A stretch of DNA of 64,000 nt from an uncultured Cytophagales bacterium (lineage in GTDB: Bacteria; Bacteroidota; Bacteroidia; Cytophagales; Thermonemataceae): contig CALEMF010000049.1 in assembly GCA_937911505.1 (NCBI GenBank), positions 1-64,000 on the forward strand, written 5' to 3'. The notes under the pieces were generated by a model. The model was given only the letters and a program-made list of their open reading frames with translations. It ran no database searches and was not told the origin of the DNA. The position numbers and the translations under genes are program-made. Below are positions 26,713 to 35,308 of this stretch, in pieces (positions within the stretch are counted from its first letter, which is position 1; every line of letters begins with the position of its first letter).

Positions 26713-27843
26713 TTAAATAATAGGTGTATTATCTGTGTAGGTCATTTCTACTCCTAATGAACGCAAGTAAGTATCTGTGATACCTAGGTGATGATGCCTG
26801 CACTGCCGCTGTATGTATTGCAAGCTACAGCCATTTTGGTAATGCATCAAGACGCCTGTATGTCTGATCAAATACATATAATAGCGACTCGGTAGGCCAA
26901 TTTCTTTCACAATATCTTTAAATGTTTTTCGAAAAGTAGCACGCCGTCGTGAGAAAATAGCTTTTTCAGGATTTTTTTCTAATAAAGCTGTTTCTTTAAA
27001 TATTGTTATCAGTCGATCGGGTATTGTTATGTGGGTAAGTTTTTTCTTCGTATCATACAGATGAAGTTGCTGCTCTGTAATATCTATTTGTTTTACTTTT
27101 AGCTGATCCAGCTCGATAGGTTTTACAAATAAATAGAACAAGCAGACATAGTATACATAAGCTTCTTGGTCTAATTGTTTAGCCTGATCCAAGATACGGG
27201 TTAAATCTTCAGCAGGTATAACTTCAGTTGCTTTAGTATCAGTCGCTAATAAAGCAATTCCTTTACAAGGATTTTTCTCCAGCCAGCCACTTGCTCTCAT
27301 ATCCTCAAAGCGTGCTCTCAGGTATTTAAGGTGATTGTTTCGGGTAATGTTCTTTACCCCCTTTTTTTGGCTTAGGTAGTCAAGATAAGCCATCAAAAAA
27401 GATTTATCAATTGATTGTACACTTATATCACTGAGTGCTTTCTGGCTAATGTAAGAGAGAAAGCTATTGAGAATGCCATTAGCAAAATGTTGTGTTGTAT
27501 ATTTTGTATGAGACTGGTGTGACGTTACTACTTCTATCAAAGCCTCTTGAATGGAACGTCTTTTGGTTTTTAAAGCGTCTTGCTGATTACGCTTTTGTAT
27601 GTAATAACCAGCCGTTAGCAACTCATTAATGTAAGCGATTCTTTGTGCTATCCATTTTGTCTGCTCTTCTTTTGCCAAGGTGGCAGGTACTTCACGTCTT
27701 ATGCGCTGTGTCTTTCCTGTTGTCTCATTATATACATAGAACTTAATGTATATACGCTTGCCTGCTACTAACTTAGCAAGTTGGTAAGGTACGTTCTTGT
27801 GGTTGTCTTCGTTTCCTCTGTTAGATAGCTTAATCTTTCCCAT
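26713..27843 (-). CDS. Tyrosine recombinase (integrase) next to tmRNA
   Basis: A phage-integrase-type tyrosine recombinase. An N-terminal arm-binding-like region (residues ~15-100, YIKFYVYNETTGKTQRIRR) and a SAM-like core-binding domain (~100-195) precede the catalytic domain. There the second Arg is in YLIRHTGV (R327), a His in QCRHHHLGITDTYL (H350) and the nucleophile Tyr in TDTYLRSLG (Y359). The first catalytic position, usually RPxEL, reads VKPIELDQL, so Arg is replaced by Lys (K241). The start is placed at ATG 27843; the longer frame to 27900 would run through the tmRNA terminator. No island or second attachment site is visible, so it may be a remnant or a domesticated recombinase. Confidence 0.85.
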   Translation of the reverse strand: MGKIKLSNRGNEDNHKNVPYQLAKLVAGKRIYIKFYVYNETTGKTQRIRREVPATLAKEEQTKWIAQRIAYINELLTAGYYIQKRNQQDALKTKRRSIQEALIEVVTSHQSHTKYTTQHFANGILNSFLSYISQKALSDISVQSIDKSFLMAYLDYLSQKKGVKNITRNNHLKYLRARFEDMRASGWLEKNPCKGIALLATDTKATEVIPAEDLTRILDQAKQLDQEAYVYYVCLFYLFVKPIELDQLKVKQIDITEQQLHLYDTKKKLTHITIPDRLITIFKETALLEKNPEKAIFSRRRATFRKTFKDIVKEIGLPSRYYMYLIRHTGVLMHYQNGCSLQYIQRQCRHHHLGITDTYLRSLGVEMTYTDNTPII

Positions 27844-27875
27844 GATAGTAGGTTGACGCAGATAGTGACACAAAA

Positions 27876-27914
27876 TAAAAAAAGCAGCTTTATTATGCAA
27901 ATAAAGCTGCTTTT
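27876..27914 (-). terminator. Terminator of the tmRNA gene
   Basis: AAAGCAGCTTTATT (27881-27894) and AATAAAGCTGCTTT (27899-27912) form a perfect 14-bp stem followed by T bases on the reverse strand. Confidence 0.9.
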
Positions 27915-27915
27915 G

Positions 27916-28280
27916 TGGAGTCGGAGAGATTCGAACTCTCGTCCAGGCAAGGCTGACAAATACCCACTACACGTTTAGTTTCGTTTCTATTTTCGAGCGT
28001 ACACAAGCTACGAAACGAAGCTCATTGCACACCTTAGTTACTTAGTTTCGCCATTGAGTCGCAACCTTCTCTTTGGCTAGCTCCGAGAGTTGATACTCAT
28101 ATTGCTTACTACGACAGAGCAGGGGCAGTAAGCAGAGTACTAGCTAGTTAATCCTTGATTAAGCGGCTAGGGCGTAGTTAGTTTCGCCAATTATTATTGT
28201 GAAACGAGATTTACGGGATAGTTTCATTACCCGACGTGCAAGCATGTGCCTAACGCGTGCTGTCAAAACCAGTCGACCCC
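27916..28280 (-). ncRNA. ssrA: tmRNA (transfer-messenger RNA)
   Basis: Rescues stalled ribosomes by tagging the peptide for degradation. The 5' end reads GGGGTCGACTGGTTTTGACA and its first seven bases pair with CGACTCC near the 3' end to form the acceptor stem. The T arm contains GAGAGTTCGAATCTCTC. The open reading frame at 28188-28159 encodes the tag GETNYALAA followed by TAA. CCA is not encoded after the discriminator base. The tag ending -YALAA is typical of Bacteroidota. Total length ~365 nt. It ends in a strong terminator and is followed by a recombinase gene, since tmRNA 3' ends are common integration targets. Confidence 0.95.
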
Positions 28281-28325
28281 AATATCAAAGAACGTAAAAC
28301 TACTATGTACAAAAATAGTGCTAAT

Positions 28326-28784
28326 CTACTCAATTAACATTAATACACTATCACCCCCTACTTGTAAACTTATACTCAACAAAAATGCCCAAAAGGCAGA
28401 GGCCACTAGCATTACTAACCAAAGTTTCTTTTTATCCCGCTCAAAAGACACTGCCAAGATAGAACCTACTATAGGACTGAATAATACAGGAGTAAGAAAG
28501 CAAATACCATAGATTCCAAAGCCCTTCCATACACGTACAATAAAGCGATTTCTTCTCGTAAAAACTCGCCTGCGCCTACCTGAACCACGCCTTTTATGTA
28601 CCAGATAGTCTCTGATTTGCTCTCCTATATAAGAGATCGTTATCAGTGTGGTCATCATACCTGCTACCGTTAGTAAAGCGTTTTCTAGCCACCCTAAACC
28701 TGCTAAATAACCCGTGATAGGCGCTACGACGAACTTAGTAGTAGCCCACAGATAAACAAGTATATATTTCCACCATAGCCCCAT
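28326..28784 (-). CDS. Small multi-span membrane protein of unknown function
   Basis: A membrane protein with about three or four hydrophobic helices (YILVYLWATTKFVVAPITGYLAGL, NALLTVAGMMTTLITISYIG, GIYGICFLTPVLFSPIVGSILA, LWLVMLVASAFWAFLLSISL). A basic cytoplasmic loop (HKRRGSGRRRRVFTRRNR) sits between helices two and three. The end resembles the small multidrug-export/DedA-like fold only loosely, so no family is assigned. ATG 28784 (MGLWWKYIL) is preferred over 28850 because the upstream residues are not conserved in character. Confidence 0.6.
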   Translation of the reverse strand: MGLWWKYILVYLWATTKFVVAPITGYLAGLGWLENALLTVAGMMTTLITISYIGEQIRDYLVHKRRGSGRRRRVFTRRNRFIVRVWKGFGIYGICFLTPVLFSPIVGSILAVSFERDKKKLWLVMLVASAFWAFLLSISLQVGGDSVLMLIE

Positions 28785-28887
28785 GTAGATTGCTTTTAAG
28801 TTGTGCAACAATATGAAATAGTAAGAGGAATACCTAGTAGAATTTAACAATCAATCTTACAAGGAGGTTTTCTGAAAAAATATAGGC

Positions 28888-29523
28888 ATGAAATTTACAC
28901 AAGCACAAATTCTAGACTTTGAGTCGCTTTATAGGCGTAATTTTATGAATAGTATTACGGGGGTGAAAAGTGCAGGGCTTATTGGTACTGTCAGCACAAA
29001 GCAGCAAACCAACTTGGCTATTTTTAACTCTTTTGTACACATAGGTGCAACGCCTCCACACATTGGCTTTGTAATGCGTCCCACTACAGTAGACAGACAT
29101 AACATTGACACTATTCAGTCGCAAGGATTTTATACCATTAATCACGTTCACACCGCCATCATTGAGCAAGCCCACCAAACCTCGGCTAAATACGATAGCG
29201 CTACTTCTGAATTTGAGGCTTGCGGCTTCACACCTGCCTTCAAAACGCCTTTTACTGCTCCTTATGTGAAAGAAGCCACCATTCAATTAGGACTCTCCTT
29301 TGTAGAAAGCATTCATATCAAGTCCAATGATGTACACTTAGTTATAGGTGAGGTAAAAGAAGTCTATGTGGAAGAAAAATACATCCAAGCAGATGGCTTC
29401 ATAGATTTAGCCCAGGCAGCAACGGTGGGAATAGGAGGCTTAGATGCCTATTATAAAATTACACCACTGGCTCGATTTGCATATGCACGCCCTGATCAAC
29501 CTGTAAAACCTTTAGAAAATTAA
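28888..29523 (+). CDS. Flavin reductase-like (FMN-binding split barrel) protein
   Basis: Resembles the flavin reductase-like domain family that binds FMN and often uses NAD(P)H. The segments GVKSAGLIGTVSTKQQTNLAIFNSFVHIGATPPHIGFVMRP (residues ~24-64) and TVDRHNIDTIQSQGFYTINHV match its FMN-binding part. A short aromatic C-terminal part (LDAYYKITPLARFAYARP) resembles homologues annotated as NADH-FMN oxidoreductases. 211 residues is normal. Its partner, if any, is not clear; the physiological acceptor is unknown. Convergent with the DUF1684 gene, overlapping four bases. Confidence 0.85.
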   Translation: MKFTQAQILDFESLYRRNFMNSITGVKSAGLIGTVSTKQQTNLAIFNSFVHIGATPPHIGFVMRPTTVDRHNIDTIQSQGFYTINHVHTAIIEQAHQTSAKYDSATSEFEACGFTPAFKTPFTAPYVKEATIQLGLSFVESIHIKSNDVHLVIGEVKEVYVEEKYIQADGFIDLAQAATVGIGGLDAYYKITPLARFAYARPDQPVKPLEN

Positions 29524-30137
29524 TTTTCACCGATTGGTAGTTTTTCACCTGCTTTCACCGCAAAATCTAGGTGATTCTCTCTAGGGGGAATGGGACATAC
29601 ATAATTAATATTGTAGACACAAGAAGGATTGAAGGCGAGATTGAAATCTACCACCATTTCTGTTTCTTCTTTTTTTTCTAAGTTAAGATAGCGCCCTCCT
29701 TCATAAGTGCCTTGCCCATTGGTAGCATCGGTAAAGGGAATAAAGAGTGTATTGGGGTCTTCAGCCGTGTTAAAAGCCAGTAGTTTATACGTTTCATTAT
29801 TCCACTTAAAAGATAAATAAGCGTAGGCCGTAAATTTCACAGTGCTGCTGTCCGTTCTATTGATTGTATAGAGTTGTTTGGAGGTGGTCTTCTCTACTGT
29901 TGCTTTTAATCGAAAATTAGGATCAGGCTTGTAGTAGCTTAGTCCTTCAAACTCCTCTAAATTTTCGATGGGTGACTGGTCAGAAAGCTTCATTTCTTTT
30001 TCACGTTCTTCTCTAGCTTTTAATAAGTTTTCTGAATAGTTCTGCTCCGTTTTTTTATCAGTAAGCGCATAAAAAAAGATAATTACGACAGTAGCTGTAA
30101 TGCCTAAAAAGAAAATATGCTGTGGTTTCATACACAC
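29520..30137 (-). CDS. DUF1684-family protein with N-terminal membrane anchor
   Basis: One N-terminal hydrophobic helix (residues ~5-23, IFFLGITATVVIIFFYALT), then a DUF1684 domain: FTDATNGQGTYEGGRYLNL, VVDFNLAFNPSCVYNINYVCPIPPRENHLDFAVKAGE. The conserved D-F-N-x-A-x-N-P and C-P-x-P-P segments are intact. The family has no established biochemical activity. The gene follows the bifunctional nnr gene after only six bases and likely shares its transcript. Confidence 0.8.
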   Translation of the reverse strand: MCMKPQHIFFLGITATVVIIFFYALTDKKTEQNYSENLLKAREEREKEMKLSDQSPIENLEEFEGLSYYKPDPNFRLKATVEKTTSKQLYTINRTDSSTVKFTAYAYLSFKWNNETYKLLAFNTAEDPNTLFIPFTDATNGQGTYEGGRYLNLEKKEETEMVVDFNLAFNPSCVYNINYVCPIPPRENHLDFAVKAGEKLPIGEN

Positions 30138-30143
30138 ATAACT

Positions 30144-31652
30144 TCAAAATGACTGAATCCGTTTATAAGCACTTCCTACATTTTGTATAATATCTGAGGC
30201 GATGAGTGCTTCCTCACCATAAGAATGAGCAGCAATGTCTCCTGCCAGTCCGTGTAGGTACACCCCCAGTCGGCTTGCCTCCAACGGTGCGTAGCCTTGC
30301 GCCAGTAAACCTGTAAGCATACCTGTAAGTACATCACCACTGCCTGCGGTGGCCATTCCAGCGTTACCTGTTGTATTAAAGTAAATTTGTCCTTCAGGAT
30401 GGGCAATGGCCGTATGGTGCCCTTTTAACACTACGATTACTTGATAGCTTTTACAGAAAGCCCTTAACAAATGGAACCGCTCCCAATCGTCAGAAGAGGT
30501 TTGTACTAATCGCTCAAACTCTTTAGGATGAGGGGTAAGAATACTGTAAGGCGGTACTTTATCCATCAAATAAGGATGGCGTGCTAGTAGGTTGAGCGCA
30601 TCGGCATCAATTACCAAAGGGGATCGATAAACCGTCAGTAACGCTTCTAAAGCCTCTAAGCTCTTCTCATGTGTTCCTAGTCCAGAACCTACCCCAATGG
30701 TTTTATAGCCGTTCACAGAAGGAATTTCTGAAAATACTTTTTCATGACGATCTACGTGTACCATCGCTTCAATAACAGTACTTTGTAAAATAGTATAAGC
30801 ACACTGAGGGACATGAACAGTTAGCAACCCTACCCCTACTCGTAAACAAGCCTGTGCATTGAGTATCACAGCGCCTACCTTACCATAACTCCCTCCAATA
30901 AGGAGTGCGTGACCAAAGGTGCCTTTATGCGTATGTTGTTTTCTGGGTTGATAAATGCGTTTGATATCCTCTATAGTAGTATAGAAATAGGTGGTTGTGG
31001 CCTTTTCTAGAAAAGAGGTGTGCAAACCAATCTCTACGAGGTATAGTTTTCCTGTAAAAAGCGCATTGTTCGGTTGTAAATGTGCCAATTTAGGCATTTG
31101 GAAACTAACCGTGCTGTTTGGTTTCACCACTATGGGAGAGAGAGTAGCCTGATCAGCTTGCAAGCCAGAAGCAATATCTACAGCTACCACCATTGCCTTA
31201 CTTTCGTTGATTTGCTGCACTACTTCCTTAGCAATGCCTGTTATTTCACGCGATAGCCCTGTACCGAATAGTGCATCAATCACACAGTCTTCTTCCTCTA
31301 TAGAGGGAATGTCGGTATCTTGCCTTACATCATTTATCTGGGCTATGCGTGCAAGTCTTTCGTAGTTGACGTCAAAGTCTTTCGATGTTTTATCAGTATA
31401 ACGCACCACAAACACCTCTACTTCATATCCTTGGTTAGATAGTAAACGGGCAATCGCTAGGCCATCTCCTCCATTGTTTCCTGTACCACAAAATACTTTT
31501 ATGAGCCTTTTAGTGTCTATCTGTATCTCTTCTATAAAGCAAGTAACAAAAGCGTTTGAAGCTCTTTCCATCAAATCGATGGAAGCAATAGGCTCATGGG
31601 TAATCGTATACTGATCAAGTTCTCTAATTTGTGTGGCCAACAGAATTTTCAT
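30144..31652 (-). CDS. nnr: Bifunctional NAD(P)H-hydrate epimerase / ADP-dependent dehydratase
   Basis: Repairs hydrated NAD(P)H, a damaged cofactor. The N-terminal half (YjeF_N, ~1-215) is the epimerase, with FCGTGNNGGDGLAIARLL near residue 52. The C-terminal half (~220-502) is the ribokinase-fold dehydratase, with GIGVGSGLGTHEKS, DADALNLLA, LTPHPKEF and NAGMATAGSGDVLTGMLTGLLAQG. Fusion of the two is common in bacteria. Its start overlaps the end of nth by four bases, so it is in the same operon. Confidence 0.95.
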   Translation of the reverse strand: MKILLATQIRELDQYTITHEPIASIDLMERASNAFVTCFIEEIQIDTKRLIKVFCGTGNNGGDGLAIARLLSNQGYEVEVFVVRYTDKTSKDFDVNYERLARIAQINDVRQDTDIPSIEEEDCVIDALFGTGLSREITGIAKEVVQQINESKAMVVAVDIASGLQADQATLSPIVVKPNSTVSFQMPKLAHLQPNNALFTGKLYLVEIGLHTSFLEKATTTYFYTTIEDIKRIYQPRKQHTHKGTFGHALLIGGSYGKVGAVILNAQACLRVGVGLLTVHVPQCAYTILQSTVIEAMVHVDRHEKVFSEIPSVNGYKTIGVGSGLGTHEKSLEALEALLTVYRSPLVIDADALNLLARHPYLMDKVPPYSILTPHPKEFERLVQTSSDDWERFHLLRAFCKSYQVIVVLKGHHTAIAHPEGQIYFNTTGNAGMATAGSGDVLTGMLTGLLAQGYAPLEASRLGVYLHGLAGDIAAHSYGEEALIASDIIQNVGSAYKRIQSF

Positions 31653-32299
31653 GAGGTTTTTTGTTGTTTCTCTTGGTATCTACAAAATGTACGTAACTTA
31701 CATTTTGTGCAAGCGGGACTACGCGCTGTACAGGTGTAGCGTCCGTGAAGAATAAGCCAGTGATGTGCTTTCGCTACTAAATCTTCAGGTAGGTATTTCA
31801 AGAGCTGCTTTTCTACTTCAAGGGGTGTTTTTGCATTTTGGTTTACCAATCCTATCCTTTTGGATACCCGAAAAACGTGTGTGTCTACCGCCATAGTGGG
31901 CTGATCATAAAGAACCGATAAGATTACGTTCGCTGTCTTTCGACCGACACCAGGGAGTTCAATCAGTTGTTCTCTAGTATCAGGCACTTTCCCATTATGC
32001 TTTTCTACTAACAACTGCGCCATGCCTATTAGATGCTTTGTCTTGTTGTTTGGATAAGAAATACTCTTAATATAAGGATGTAACTCATCAAAAGTAGCTT
32101 TTGCCATGGCTGCTGGTGTGGGAAAAGCCTCAAAGAGAACTGGCGTTACTTGATTTACACGTTTGTCGGTACATTGTGCACTTAAGATGACGGCCACTAA
32201 AAGCTGAAAATCATTTTCATAGGTAAGCTCCGTTTCTGCTACAGGCAAATGCACAGTAAAGTACCGAATAAGATTTTGGTAACGCTCCTTACGAGTCAT
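31649..32299 (-). CDS. nth: Endonuclease III
   Basis: A DNA glycosylase/AP lyase that removes oxidised pyrimidines. The helix-hairpin-helix motif is ELPGVGRKTANVI with catalytic Lys121; catalytic Asp139 is in AVDTHVFRVSKRIG. The [4Fe-4S] cluster cysteines are C190-x6-C197-x2-C200-x5-C206, exactly the family spacing. Length 216 aa is typical. It leads the nth-nnr-DUF1684 operon and is separated from the upstream sigma gene by a terminator. Confidence 0.97.
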   Translation of the reverse strand: MTRKERYQNLIRYFTVHLPVAETELTYENDFQLLVAVILSAQCTDKRVNQVTPVLFEAFPTPAAMAKATFDELHPYIKSISYPNNKTKHLIGMAQLLVEKHNGKVPDTREQLIELPGVGRKTANVILSVLYDQPTMAVDTHVFRVSKRIGLVNQNAKTPLEVEKQLLKYLPEDLVAKAHHWLILHGRYTCTARSPACTKCKLRTFCRYQEKQQKTS

Positions 32300-32350
32300 A
32301 CAGGTTCTTTTGAGTAATGGTGTTAAAATACACTTAAAAGGCTAATTATT

Positions 32351-32383
32351 AAAAAATACCTTACAGAAAAGTTCTGCAAGGTA
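32351..32383 (-). terminator. Terminator of the ECF sigma gene
   Basis: TACCTTACAGAA (32357-32368) pairs with TTCTGCAAGGTA (32372-32383), one mismatch. On the reverse strand six T bases follow. Confidence 0.85.
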
Positions 32384-32412
32384 TATGATACCTAAAATTT
32401 ACATCTCTTCAA

Positions 32413-33021
32413 TTATGATGATTGGCAAGTTTGTAAGTACTCCCCTAACTGTAAATGATGTCTTTCAGCTTCTTTACGTAGATTGATGAGTGCGTATCGC
32501 ATTCGTCCCAAGGCCGTATTGATGCTCACATTCGTAGCTTGTGCGATCTCTTGAAAACTCATTGAGTAATAATGGCGCATCATAAGCACCTCCTTCTGTT
32601 TTTCAGGTAAAGTTTGGATAAGGTTTCTTAGCTTTTGGTGTACTTCCTTTCTAATCTGAGCAGCTTCTATAGAAGCTTCAGAGAAGTCTAGGCTATTCGT
32701 AACCTGCTTATTATCTTCCAGCTCGGTAGTAGGATACCTTCTATCTTTTCGAAAACAATCTATTGCCAGATTATGAGCAATACGGGCAATCCAAGGGAAA
32801 AACTTTCCTTCCTCATTGTAGCGACCTTGTTTTATTTTGGTAATGGCTTTAATAAGTGTCTCTTGTAGAATATCTTTCGCCTCATCTTCGTCTTTCACAA
32901 TTTGGTTGATAATCCCTAAAATTTTCCCTCTATGCTTCTCTATCAGCTCTTCCAGCGCTCTTTCATTGCCCGAAGCATACATAGCTACCAATGCGCTGTC
33001 ATTTAAAATGGGGTTGACCAT
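32413..33021 (-). CDS. ECF-type RNA polymerase sigma factor
   Basis: A 202-residue sigma factor with region 2 (LEELIEKHRGKILGIINQIVKDEDEAKDILQETLIKAITKI, then FFPWIARIAHNLAIDCFRK) and region 4 (LIQTLPEKQKEVLMMRHYYSMSFQEIAQATNVSINTALGRMRYALINLRKE). The helix-turn-helix of region 4 is intact. No anti-sigma gene is adjacent: downstream is a terminator and then nth, upstream is the tRNA gene. So it may be regulated another way. A candidate ECF promoter lies at 33044-33069. Confidence 0.95.
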   Translation of the reverse strand: MVNPILNDSALVAMYASGNERALEELIEKHRGKILGIINQIVKDEDEAKDILQETLIKAITKIKQGRYNEEGKFFPWIARIAHNLAIDCFRKDRRYPTTELEDNKQVTNSLDFSEASIEAAQIRKEVHQKLRNLIQTLPEKQKEVLMMRHYYSMSFQEIAQATNVSINTALGRMRYALINLRKEAERHHLQLGEYLQTCQSS

Positions 33022-33043
33022 ATTTTATACTTAATTAAATACT

Positions 33044-33069
33044 GGACTAAGAAATAACAAAATCGTTCC
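33044..33069 (-). promoter_or_regulatory. Candidate ECF-type promoter upstream of the sigma gene
   Basis: On the reverse strand GGAACGATTTT precedes AGTCC, with 17 bases between AAC and GTC. The elements resemble the -35 AAC and -10 GTC of ECF-sigma promoters and lie shortly before the ECF gene, suggesting autoregulation. This is pattern recognition only. Confidence 0.4.
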
Positions 33070-33167
33070 AAAGACCAAATACCATTAGGTATAGTAGCCA
33101 TATACCCTTATTTTCTATTTGAGATGTATGAAATAGTTTTTTTGTAAGAATAGAAGTTTACTAGTAA

Positions 33168-33206
33168 GTGTTCGCAATCGTTCATAAAACGAACGGTTAT
33201 GAACAC
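33168..33206. repeat. Nested inverted repeat in the sigma/tRNA gap
   Basis: GTGTTC (33168-33173) pairs with GAACAC (33201-33206), enclosing CGTTC (33179-33183) and GAACG (33191-33195). Could be an operator or an RNA stem-loop; it has no T run. Confidence 0.4.
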
Positions 33207-33267
33207 CTATCACTAATTCAATATAAAATATGACTATACCTATAAAATATAGATTTCTGACCCATTG

Positions 33268-33299
33268 TTTGTATAATCCAATTTATTGTACTACCTTTG
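33268..33299 (+). promoter_or_regulatory. Bacteroidota-type promoter of tRNA-fMet
   Basis: TTTG at 33268-33271 (the -33 element) and TACCTTTG at 33292-33299 (matching TAnnTTTG at -7), 20 bases apart. The tRNA begins 14 bases later. This is a clean match to the primary-sigma promoter known from Bacteroidota. Confidence 0.75.
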
Positions 33300-33312
33300 T
33301 AATCCTTCATAT

Positions 33313-33385
<73 letters not shown>

Positions 33386-33396
33386 CTACAGTTAAC

Positions 33397-33434
33397 AAAA
33401 GCCATTTAGTATCGTATACTAAATGGCTTTTTCT
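33397..33434 (+). terminator. Terminator of tRNA-fMet
   Basis: AAAAGCCATTTAGTAT (33397-33412) and ATACTAAATGGCTTTT (33416-33431), a perfect stem with a 3-base loop, followed by further T bases. Confidence 0.9.
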
Positions 33435-33523
33435 TTCCTATTCCCCCTTGATACACTGTTTGATTTTTTTATAACTTGCGACAGAAAAAGTTGTACTGAA
33501 TCAATTTAAACACGTAACATAAT

Positions 33524-35149
33524 ATGTCGATATTTCAAATCCCTACACCCAAAAATGAACCGGTGTATAGTTATGCGCCCCATACAAAAGAGCGAAAGGC
33601 TTTGGAGGAAGCACTTACACTACTTAAAAAACAAGCGTTAGATATTCCTATGTATATTGGTGGTGAAGAAGTACGTACCGAACAAAAAGTACGTATTGCT
33701 CCTCCCCACGAGTTAGATCATACCTTGGGGCACTATCATTTGGGAGGAAAAGAAGAAATAGAACAAGCAATTACTGCTGCCCTCAATGCCAAAGCTATGT
33801 GGGAGCAGATGCCTTGGGAGCAACGCGCTTCCATTTTCTTGAAAGCGGCTGACCTCATTGCTTATAAGTATCGCTACCTGCTCAATGCAGCTACTATGCT
33901 AGGACAGTCTAAGAGCGCCTATCAAGCAGAAATTGACGCTGCCTGCGAAATGATAGACTTTTTACGTTTTAACGTAAAGTACATGGAAGAAATTTATCAC
34001 CAACAGCCACAATCTTCTCCAGCTTTGTGGAATCGCATGGAATATCGTCCTTTAGAAGGTTTTGTATTGGCTATTACGCCCTTTAATTTTACGGCCATCG
34101 CAGGTAATTTACCTACCTCTGCGGCGATGATGGGGAATGTTATTATTTGGAAGCCTGCCGAAACACAAATCTATTCTGCCCATTTTCTTATGCAGGCTTT
34201 TAGGGAAGCAGGCGTACCCGATGGTGTCATTAATTTGGTGTATGCAGATGGCCCTTTGCTGGGTAATATCGTTTTTAACCACGCTGACTTTGCTGGAATC
34301 CATTTTACAGGTGGAACCAAAACCTTTCAAACTATCTGGCAACTCATTGGAGAGAACATTCATAAATATAAATCTTATCCACGCATTGTAGGAGAAACAG
34401 GTGGTAAAGACTTTGTAGTTGCCCATAACTCTGCTCATAAAAAAGCACTTGCTACAGCGCTTGTACGGGGTGCTTTCGAATACCAAGGACAGAAATGTTC
34501 TGCGGCTTCTCGGGCGTATATTCCTGCTGATATCTGGGAAGAGGTAAAAGGTTACGTGTTGGAAGACCTTAAAAATATCAAGATGGGTTCTGTAGAGGAT
34601 TTCAGTAATTTTGTCAATGCAGTGATTGATGAGAAATCCTACAATAAGATTACCCAATACATTGAAACAGCGAAGCAAGATACAAACGTAGAGATTATTG
34701 CGGGCGGTAATTTCGATAAATCAAAAGGTTACTTTATAGAACCTACCATTCTTCTGGTGAAAGACCCTATGTACGTGACGATGCAAGAAGAAATATTCGG
34801 GCCCGTATTAACTGTCTATGTTTATCAACCTGAGAATTTTGAAGAGACACTCACCCTAGTGAACCGCACCTCGCCCTATGCGCTCACAGGAGCTATTTTT
34901 GCCCAAGATCGTTATGCAATTACTTTAGCTTCTGAAAAACTAAAGCATGCAGCAGGTAACTTCTATATTAATGATAAACCTACAGGGGCAGTAGTAGGGC
35001 AGCAACCCTTTGGAGGTAGTCGTGCTTCTGGTACAAACGATAAGGCAGGTTCTTTCCTCAACTTAGTCCGCTGGACTTCTCCTAGAGCAATCAAGGAAAA
35101 CTTAGTTCCTCCAGTAGACTTCCGCTATCCTTTTATGGACCTATCATAA
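33524..35149 (+). CDS. pruA: L-glutamate gamma-semialdehyde dehydrogenase (delta-1-pyrroline-5-carboxylate dehydrogenase)
   Basis: Oxidises glutamate semialdehyde to glutamate, the last step of proline breakdown. Aldehyde-dehydrogenase fold with the NAD-binding region, catalytic Glu in VGETGGKDFVVA (E291) and catalytic Cys in YQGQKCSAASR (C325). PFGGSRASGTNDKAG near the C-terminus and the 541-residue length point to the P5C-specific branch rather than a general dehydrogenase. No proline dehydrogenase (putA) lies next to it. A perfect terminator follows at 35167. Confidence 0.93.
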   Translation: MSIFQIPTPKNEPVYSYAPHTKERKALEEALTLLKKQALDIPMYIGGEEVRTEQKVRIAPPHELDHTLGHYHLGGKEEIEQAITAALNAKAMWEQMPWEQRASIFLKAADLIAYKYRYLLNAATMLGQSKSAYQAEIDAACEMIDFLRFNVKYMEEIYHQQPQSSPALWNRMEYRPLEGFVLAITPFNFTAIAGNLPTSAAMMGNVIIWKPAETQIYSAHFLMQAFREAGVPDGVINLVYADGPLLGNIVFNHADFAGIHFTGGTKTFQTIWQLIGENIHKYKSYPRIVGETGGKDFVVAHNSAHKKALATALVRGAFEYQGQKCSAASRAYIPADIWEEVKGYVLEDLKNIKMGSVEDFSNFVNAVIDEKSYNKITQYIETAKQDTNVEIIAGGNFDKSKGYFIEPTILLVKDPMYVTMQEEIFGPVLTVYVYQPENFEETLTLVNRTSPYALTGAIFAQDRYAITLASEKLKHAAGNFYINDKPTGAVVGQQPFGGSRASGTNDKAGSFLNLVRWTSPRAIKENLVPPVDFRYPFMDLS

Positions 35150-35166
35150 CACAACAAATGCTCTGC

Positions 35167-35211
35167 AAAAAAGAAGTACCTATATATTACCCATAACGGT
35201 ACTTCTTTTTT
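35167..35211 (+). terminator. Terminator of pruA
   Basis: AAAAAAGAAGTACC (35167-35180) and GGTACTTCTTTTTT (35198-35211), perfect 14-bp stem ending in T bases. Confidence 0.85.
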
Positions 35212-35308
35212 ACTTATATTTGGATATAATAACCTCGCACATTATATTTCTTATATAGAAAATATGCAGAATAAGCTGTGTAGATTTCTTCGATAAAGTA
35301 ACTTTTGT

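Larger units (their letters stand above)
33022..33312. other. Divergent regulatory gap with ECF-type promoter and dyads
   Basis: 291 bp between the sigma gene and tRNA-fMet. It contains the candidate ECF promoter (33044-33069), a nested inverted repeat at 33168-33206 and the tRNA promoter at 33268-33299. No open frame of note. Confidence 0.5.

Noticed and set aside
27844-27900. Longer start of the recombinase gene
   Set aside because: It would run through the perfect tmRNA terminator stem; the ATG at 27843 is the better start.
28246-28512. Forward reading frame across the tmRNA end and the membrane-protein gene
   Set aside because: It is the opposite-strand shadow of tmRNA and the downstream gene.
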